Positions 59,267 through 64,000 of a DNA stretch of 64,000 bases are shown here, in pieces. The translations under genes were made by a program, and so were the position numbers. The stretch lies in contig JAKALA010000001.1 in the NCBI GenBank assembly GCA_021813325.1, positions 124,001 to 188,000 of the forward strand, read 5' to 3'. Every line of letters starts with the position of its first letter. Positions within the stretch are counted from its first letter, which is position 1. The DNA comes from a bacterium. Its GTDB lineage: Bacteria; Verrucomicrobiota; Verrucomicrobiia; Limisphaerales; UBA11358. The notes below the pieces were generated by a model that was given only the letters and a program-made list of their open reading frames with translations, was not told the origin of the DNA and did not search any database.

Positions 59267-60700
59267 TCACACCGTTTTCCTGGGACCGGCTTCATCCACG
59301 CCCGGAAAAGCCATGTAGTTTTTCGCGTTAGCGTAGCAGATGTTCTTGATCATCGGCCCAAGCAATCCTTCGTCGTCGGGGAGCAGTCCTTTGGCCACAT
59401 CGCGCCCAATCAGATTGCAAAGCGTGCGGCGGAAATATTCGTGGCGCGGATAGCTCATGAACGAACGCGAGTCGGTGATCATGCCAATGAAACGCGAAAG
59501 CAGGCCGAGATTGGACAGGGCATTGATTTGCCATTCCATGCCTTCCTTCTGGTCGAGGAACCACCAACCGGAGCCGTATTGAATTTTGCCGGGAATGGTG
59601 CCGTCTTGAAAATTGCCGATCATGGTGGCGAAAACGTAATTATCCGCCGGGTTCAGGTTGTAAATGATCGTCTTGGGCAGTTGGTTTTCAGAATCCAGTT
59701 TATTGAGGTAGGCGGCGAGCGTGACGGCCTGCGGAAAATCGCCGATGGAATCGAAGCCGGTGTCCGGACCGAGCTGCGTGAGCAAACGGGTATTGTTGTT
59801 CCGCAGCGCACCGAGGTGAAGCTGCTTGGTCCAGCCGCGTTTGGCGTCGAGGTGACCAAAGAAAACGATCATGAAGGAGGCGAATTGAGAATGCTCCAAC
59901 GGCGTGACTTGCCTGCCCTTGCGGGCTTTTTCAAAAACTGCCGCCGCGGTTTTTTCGTCGCAGAAATCGGCGTAGCAATGGTTCAAGCCATGGTCGGAGA
60001 GGCGGCAGTTCTGCTCATGAAAAAACTCGTGCCGTTTATCCAACGCACTGATGAAAGCACTGAATCCACTTATGTCCACATTGGCAGCGGCGGCGAGTTG
60101 CTCCACCCATTTATTGAATCCATCCGGCTGATTTACCGTCAGCGCCTTGTCGGGACGAAACGCAGGCAGCATTTTGGTGGAGTGCCCCTGCGCGGCAAAC
60201 AGCTTGTGCCAGCCGAGATCATCCACCGGATCGTCCGTGGTGCAGACGACCTTCACCTTCATTTTTTTGAGGATGCCTTGTGTGGTCAGCGCCGGTGTGG
60301 CGAGCCGGGCGTTGGCCCTTTTCCAAACTTTGGCGGCGGTCTTTGGGCTTAATAGATCGGTAATGCCAAAATATCGTTTCAGCTCAAGGTGCGTCCAATG
60401 GTAGAGCGGATTGCGCAGGGTGTGCGGCACGGTGGCGGCCCAGGCATTGAATTTTTGTTCCGGCGAAGCATCCCCGGTCACGAATTTTTCGGCCACGCCG
60501 TTGCTGCGCATGGCCCGCCACTTGTAATGATCGCCTTCCAGCCAGATCTCAAAGAGGTTTTTGAACTGCCGGTTTTCCGCAATGTCTTTGGGCGGAATGT
60601 GGCAATGATAATCGAAGATGGGCTCCGCCTCGGCAAATCTGTGATAGAGGCGGCGAGCAAACTTGTTGCCCAGGAGAAAATCTTCGTGAATGAATGGCAT
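59267..60700 (-). CDS. uxaC: Uronate isomerase
   Basis: A 477-residue cytosolic enzyme that turns D-glucuronate into D-fructuronate and D-galacturonate into D-tagaturonate. It starts MPFIHEDFLLGNKFARRLYH and has the metal-site FDYHCHIPP (residues about 30-38) and CTTDDPVDDLGWH, with GGWFLDQ-like SGWWFLDQKEGME and SRSFMSYPRHEYFRR near the C-terminus. It is four bases from uxaE, so the two form a uronate operon next to a polygalacturonase. Confidence 0.95.
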   Translation of the reverse strand: MPFIHEDFLLGNKFARRLYHRFAEAEPIFDYHCHIPPKDIAENRQFKNLFEIWLEGDHYKWRAMRSNGVAEKFVTGDASPEQKFNAWAATVPHTLRNPLYHWTHLELKRYFGITDLLSPKTAAKVWKRANARLATPALTTQGILKKMKVKVVCTTDDPVDDLGWHKLFAAQGHSTKMLPAFRPDKALTVNQPDGFNKWVEQLAAAANVDISGFSAFISALDKRHEFFHEQNCRLSDHGLNHCYADFCDEKTAAAVFEKARKGRQVTPLEHSQFASFMIVFFGHLDAKRGWTKQLHLGALRNNNTRLLTQLGPDTGFDSIGDFPQAVTLAAYLNKLDSENQLPKTIIYNLNPADNYVFATMIGNFQDGTIPGKIQYGSGWWFLDQKEGMEWQINALSNLGLLSRFIGMITDSRSFMSYPRHEYFRRTLCNLIGRDVAKGLLPDDEGLLGPMIKNICYANAKNYMAFPGVDEAGPRKTV

Positions 60701-60704
60701 AGGA

Positions 60705-61967
60705 TTATGCCCCCAACCATAGCGGTTTCATGTGCCGCTCGAAAAGGTTTTCCGTGACATTTCGCGCGATAATCGCTTCATGTTTCCGAAGCGCGTTCAA
60801 ATAACGGTCCCCCTTCTTGGCGGCCACTTTAAAACTGACGTGCAGCAATTGCCGGAAGCTCGGATTGAACGCGGGATTTTTTTGATCGTGACGCAATGCC
60901 CCAGTGAACTGAGCCGATGACCAGCCATTCACCTCAGACGCCGATGGCAACTGCGATTTGTCGATGTCAATTACGCTGGCATAGGGCGCGCAGAATTCGT
61001 CCACACGCTCAATGGCATAGGCGTAGATTTCTTTGGCAATTTCCAATCCATCACCCCCGGCCTCGGCCAAACCGATGAGTTCTTCCAGCCAGGTGGTTCC
61101 CGCGGTTTTGATGTGAACGCCGGCGCCGGTCTTTTTCAAGGCCTTGCGCATCGGTTCGTAAATGGAAAATTTGTCGCTGCCGGAATGCACGCTCAGTTTG
61201 AGCGAAGGCGGCAAACCGTATTTCTGAATGGCGAACGCGATGACCGCCAGATCGTCATTGAACTCCTGTTCGAACTGGCGAATATCGCCCACGTAATCCA
61301 CGCCTTTGTTGAAGCGCCCGGTGAATTTGGGTGCGATGGTCTGCAGCGGGATTTGTTCATCCGCCAGCGCGGCGAGAATGATCAACAATTCCGGCGGCGT
61401 CTGCGGACTGTCGGTTTCATCCATGGAAACTTCGGTGATAAAGTTTGCCGCGCCCTTGGAAGCCGCAATGTGCCGGTAAATCGTTCCCGCATCTTGCACG
61501 GCCAGAAGAAACTTGTTGGCCACGCGCTCTACTTCGGCACGGGAAATTTGCAAAGGAAGATCAATGCCGGAAATGGCGACCTGGCCTGCCAGCTCCGGAT
61601 GCCGATCCGCAAACGCCTTCCCGTCTTCCGCCCGGGCCGGTTTGCCAATGGAGTCGGCAACATCAATCGTAAAGAAATCCGATGGGGCGATGAACCGATC
61701 GACCGTTTCGAGCCGGATGTGATCGGCGTCCACATGATAGGCGCCTTTCCAACCCAAGGCGCTCACGGCCGCATCGGCTTCGGCGCGCAGGCTGGAAGGC
61801 TCGGTGCCGATGAAGGAATGTTCGCGATTGGATTTGTTCCAGACCGGCGTAAATTCGGCACCCAATTCAAGGGCCAGTTCGCAGGCCCGCAATTGGGCCC
61901 GGCCCTGATGGCCAAACCGGTCGCCCATGCCGAAGGAATATTTGCCGAGCAAAAGATATGGATTCAT
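60705..61967 (-). CDS. uxaE: Tagaturonate/fructuronate epimerase (UxaE family)
   Basis: A 420-residue TIM-barrel-like enzyme of the UxaE family. Signatures are MNPYLLLGKYSFGMGDRFGHQGRAQL, a DADHIRLETVDRFI loop, TEVSMDETDSPQTPPELL, APKFTGRFNKGVDYVGD and KLSVHSGSDKFSIYEPM. UxaE converts tagaturonate to fructuronate, letting galacturonate join the glucuronate branch without UxaB. It directly precedes uxaC on the transcript. The downstream mannonate enzymes are not in this window. Confidence 0.9.
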   Translation of the reverse strand: MNPYLLLGKYSFGMGDRFGHQGRAQLRACELALELGAEFTPVWNKSNREHSFIGTEPSSLRAEADAAVSALGWKGAYHVDADHIRLETVDRFIAPSDFFTIDVADSIGKPARAEDGKAFADRHPELAGQVAISGIDLPLQISRAEVERVANKFLLAVQDAGTIYRHIAASKGAANFITEVSMDETDSPQTPPELLIILAALADEQIPLQTIAPKFTGRFNKGVDYVGDIRQFEQEFNDDLAVIAFAIQKYGLPPSLKLSVHSGSDKFSIYEPMRKALKKTGAGVHIKTAGTTWLEELIGLAEAGGDGLEIAKEIYAYAIERVDEFCAPYASVIDIDKSQLPSASEVNGWSSAQFTGALRHDQKNPAFNPSFRQLLHVSFKVAAKKGDRYLNALRKHEAIIARNVTENLFERHMKPLWLGA

Positions 61968-62081
61968 AGAAATAAAATTGATGTAACCCTCCTGCGACCA
62001 GAGCCTGTCAGGATTGCTCCAATGCTAAGGGACCCCGGCGGCAATGCCCAATCGCCAATAGTGGGGATGCCCCCCCGATTC

Positions 62082-62405
62082 TTATTCGGGAAACATAACC
62101 GCCAACTGTTGATCAATTGTCTCCCGGATGCGCTCTTCCGAAACAAAGGCTGTCACGATCCCCGGCACGTCAAAATCCAATCCCACCTCGTTTTCGCGCA
62201 CATTTGCCACACCCGAGATATTGGCGCCAAAAAAGCCCTTTTTGGCCTTGAAAGAAAATTGCAATTGATCACCAACCCAGCCTTTACTCGGATCTTTAAT
62301 CGTGACGCCGCCGGGCAATTCACGTCGCAATAATTCATCCAGGAACGCATCAATCCGGGCTTTGGCCTCCGCTTTACGGACATGGTGTTTGCGCGAAATT
62401 TGCAT
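62082..62405 (-). CDS. Small protein of the PHA-granule-region family
   Basis: A 107-residue protein starting MQISRKHHVRKAEAKARIDAFLDEL, with a beta-rich C-terminal half (QLQFSFKAKKGFFGANISG). This resembles the short PHA_gran_rgn family (PF09650-like), found next to polyhydroxyalkanoate granule genes elsewhere but here alone. Its function is unknown; a PHA synthase is not in the window. Assignment is from pattern recognition only. Confidence 0.55.
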   Translation of the reverse strand: MQISRKHHVRKAEAKARIDAFLDELLRRELPGGVTIKDPSKGWVGDQLQFSFKAKKGFFGANISGVANVRENEVGLDFDVPGIVTAFVSEERIRETIDQQLAVMFPE

Positions 62406-62525
62406 AATTCTGGCGTTTTACCGTAGTTGTATGCCGGAAGTTTGCCAGAGCTAATACCCCCGGTGCAAGCGATGCGTCCGTTAGCACGCCCAGAACAATC
62501 GATGGCGCAATTCACCAAATGGTCG

Positions 62526-62555
62526 TTGAGTCCGCCGGGTTATTTCTGATAGGCT
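62526..62555 (+). promoter_or_regulatory. Candidate promoter of the PhnA/YjdM gene
   Basis: TTGAGT (62526-62531), 18-base spacer, TAGGCT (62550-62555), just upstream of the ATG at 62564. It implies a short or absent leader, like other promoters here. Confidence 0.35.
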
Positions 62556-62563
62556 GCGCCTTT

Positions 62564-62899
62564 ATGAGTAAACCCGCCGCTTGTCCGATGTGTGAAATGC
62601 CCGAACTTCTGGAGCATCCCGACCGCTATGAATGTGTCACCTGCGGCCACGAATGGGAACGGGCCGCCGAGCCGGAGGCCGAACCCGGTCCGAGGATCGT
62701 CAAGGACGCGCATGGCAACGTTTTGGCGGACGGTGACTGCGTGATCTTAATCAAAGATTTAAAGCTGGGCGGCTCGCAAGTGCTCAAAGGCGGCACCAAA
62801 TCCAAGCCCATCCGCTTGGTCGAGGGAGATCACGAAATTTCCTGCAAAGTGGACGGCATTGCCGTCGGTCTGAAGGCGTGTTTTGTGAAGAAGGCCTGA
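62564..62899 (+). CDS. PhnA/YjdM-family zinc-ribbon protein
   Basis: A 111-residue protein of the PhnA/YjdM family. The N-terminal zinc ribbon is CPMCEMPELLEHPDRYECVTCGHEW (two CxxC pairs), followed by the YjdM beta domain with DANGNVLADGDCV-like VKDAHGNVLADGD, IKDLKLGGSQVLKGGTK and VDGIAVGLKACFVKK. The ATG at 62564 starts MSKPAACP as in the family. Despite the old name it has no proven role in phosphonate use; its function is unclear. Confidence 0.9.
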   Translation: MSKPAACPMCEMPELLEHPDRYECVTCGHEWERAAEPEAEPGPRIVKDAHGNVLADGDCVILIKDLKLGGSQVLKGGTKSKPIRLVEGDHEISCKVDGIAVGLKACFVKKA

Positions 62900-62938
62900 G
62901 CTGGGTCTTTTCAGTCATTCAGAACATCGCCTTGACGG

Positions 62939-64000
62939 CTAGACGCGCAGAAATATTTTTCGGACGTATAGAAACCGGCAGATCAAAACAGAGAAGCCCA
63001 AGGCCAGAAGAGCTGTCGCCAAATCGCCCAGACCGTGAAAGATCCGGTCGAGTCCCGCGTGTATTTCACCGCCGGTAAAACAACGGGCAATGGATTCCAG
63101 CCGGATAAAGTGCGCCGCCAAATAGATGGTGATGGCGTTCATGCCAATCCAGACAAACGGCTGGCACCAGAGCCGGCGTTGCTTGATGTCGATGACGTGA
63201 TAAAACAAGGCCAGCAGCAGCGAGCTGATGCCGCCGGTAAAGAGCACGAACGAGGAGGTCCAGATTTTTTTGATGATGGGAAATTGCAGGTGCCACAGCA
63301 GTCCCAACGCCACACCAGCGAGGCCCCACCAAACCAATAATCGGACTTTACGCGCGGGTTCGATCGCAGAATTCTTCAATAATAATCCGGCAAAAACCCC
63401 GAGCAGTGTAGTGGCGATCGCCGGCAGCGTGCTGAGGATTCCTTCCGGATCGTGGTCGCCATCCCATTTCCGAAACGGCAGATACATTTTGTCAATCCAG
63501 TTGGCTAAATTGTGTCCTTCCGCATAGTCGCCGGCGCCAAAGCCCGGCACCGGGATGAAAGTGACCATGGCCCAATAACCCGCCAGCAAAGTCACGGTCA
63601 AAGCAACCAGCTTGCGTGGACTCATCCAGACAAAAGCCAGTCCGGCTCCGCAAAAACACAACGCCAAACGTTGCAAAACACCTAAAAGCCGCGTGTGTTC
63701 CAGGCCGCCGTCGATGCCCCCGTAAACCAAAACCCCGAGCAGATACAAAAGGAGAGTGCGTTTGATAATTTTCCCGGTGGTGGCGGCGCGACCTTCACTC
63801 GCCAGGGATTTGGACAGGGAAAACACCAATGAAACTCCCACGATGAAGGCAAACAACGGAAAGATCAGATCGTAGAAATGAAACCCAGCCCACGGCGCAT
63901 GTTGCACCCGATCGTTCAGCGATGGCGTCATCGGAAACATTTTGGAGAGCGCCTCGAACACTTCCTCCATGCCCACGATAAAAAACATGTCCAAACCGCG
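62939..64000 (-). CDS. NagX/HGSNAT-like membrane acyltransferase, cut by the window edge
   Basis: At least 353 residues visible, missing its first codons beyond the window; the edge reads RGLDMFFIVGMEEVF, matching the usual ALRGLDM start of the heparan-alpha-glucosaminide N-acetyltransferase-like (DUF5009/DUF1624) family. About nine to ten hydrophobic helices follow, with WAGFHFYDLIFPLFAFIVGVSLVF and GYWAMVTFIPVPGFGAGD. These proteins acylate sugars using acetyl-CoA or serve in N-acetylglucosamine use. Stop codon at the left end is intact. Confidence 0.85.
   Translation of the reverse strand, partial: RGLDMFFIVGMEEVFEALSKMFPMTPSLNDRVQHAPWAGFHFYDLIFPLFAFIVGVSLVFSLSKSLASEGRAATTGKIIKRTLLLYLLGVLVYGGIDGGLEHTRLLGVLQRLALCFCGAGLAFVWMSPRKLVALTVTLLAGYWAMVTFIPVPGFGAGDYAEGHNLANWIDKMYLPFRKWDGDHDPEGILSTLPAIATTLLGVFAGLLLKNSAIEPARKVRLLVWWGLAGVALGLLWHLQFPIIKKIWTSSFVLFTGGISSLLLALFYHVIDIKQRRLWCQPFVWIGMNAITIYLAAHFIRLESIARCFTGGEIHAGLDRIFHGLGDLATALLALGFSVLICRFLYVRKIFLRV

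Overview
The window is about 58-60% GC by eye, gene-dense and chromosomal. Everything fits an environmental member of the Verrucomicrobiota, most likely the Limisphaerales/Pedosphaera side. The pointers are an exosortase locus, PQQ-propeller and LamG/ricin secreted proteins, a uronate (pectin) pathway that uses UxaE, a folP-dacA-ybbR-glmM operon and many family-4 and family-2 glycosyltransferases. This placement is an inference from gene content; there is no rRNA gene here. No tRNA, CRISPR array, transposase or phage gene was seen.

Layout. 0.4-6.0 kb: a secreted PQQ-type propeller and glycan genes (GT4, GT2, methyltransferase, GT2), with a decayed GT remnant between two of them. 6.1-10.7 kb: a sensor kinase and LuxR-type regulator, then a receiver-only regulator directly upstream of a large secreted sialidase-like/LamG protein. 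11.2-17.7 kb: exopolysaccharide/exosortase locus (GT4, WecG-type GT, methyltransferase, exosortase, EpsI, polyprenyl glycosylphosphotransferase) ending in an internally deleted UDP-glucuronate decarboxylase. 17.8-21.7 kb: folP, diadenylate cyclase, YbbR protein, glmM and a small GGQ release-factor-like protein. 21.7-25.6 kb: a leftward operon of class I hybrid cluster protein, octaheme cytochrome c and an internally duplicated membrane protein, behind an FNR/DNR-like box. 25.7-32 kb: rpmE, prfA, HAD phosphatase, mgtA and transaldolase.

32-38.1 kb: thiC under a TPP riboswitch, followed by an accessory patch. This patch holds an SDR, an AraC regulator, a second copy of the 3' end of thiC and a frameshifted C5-cytosine methyltransferase. 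38-44.6 kb: MFS transporter, orphan protein, class-C-type serine hydrolase and a multidomain glycoside hydrolase split by a homopolymer frameshift. 44.6-51.9 kb: GH78 rhamnosidase, M20 peptidase, flippase-like protein, GT2 and dprA. 52-57.6 kb: dnaE and pgi. 57.8-62 kb: GH28 polygalacturonase, uxaC and uxaE, a pectin/galacturonate set. 62-64 kb: PHA-granule-type small protein, PhnA/YjdM protein and a truncated NagX/HGSNAT-like membrane acyltransferase.

The most noteworthy items are the hcp/octaheme/membrane operon with its FNR-like site, the thiC duplication patch, the in-frame double hairpin inside thiC, the collapsed decarboxylase, two -1 type frameshifts at homopolymers, and a recurring promoter shape that would give nearly leaderless mRNAs. 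Start codons were moved from the longest reading frame wherever family N-termini or promoter positions argued for it.
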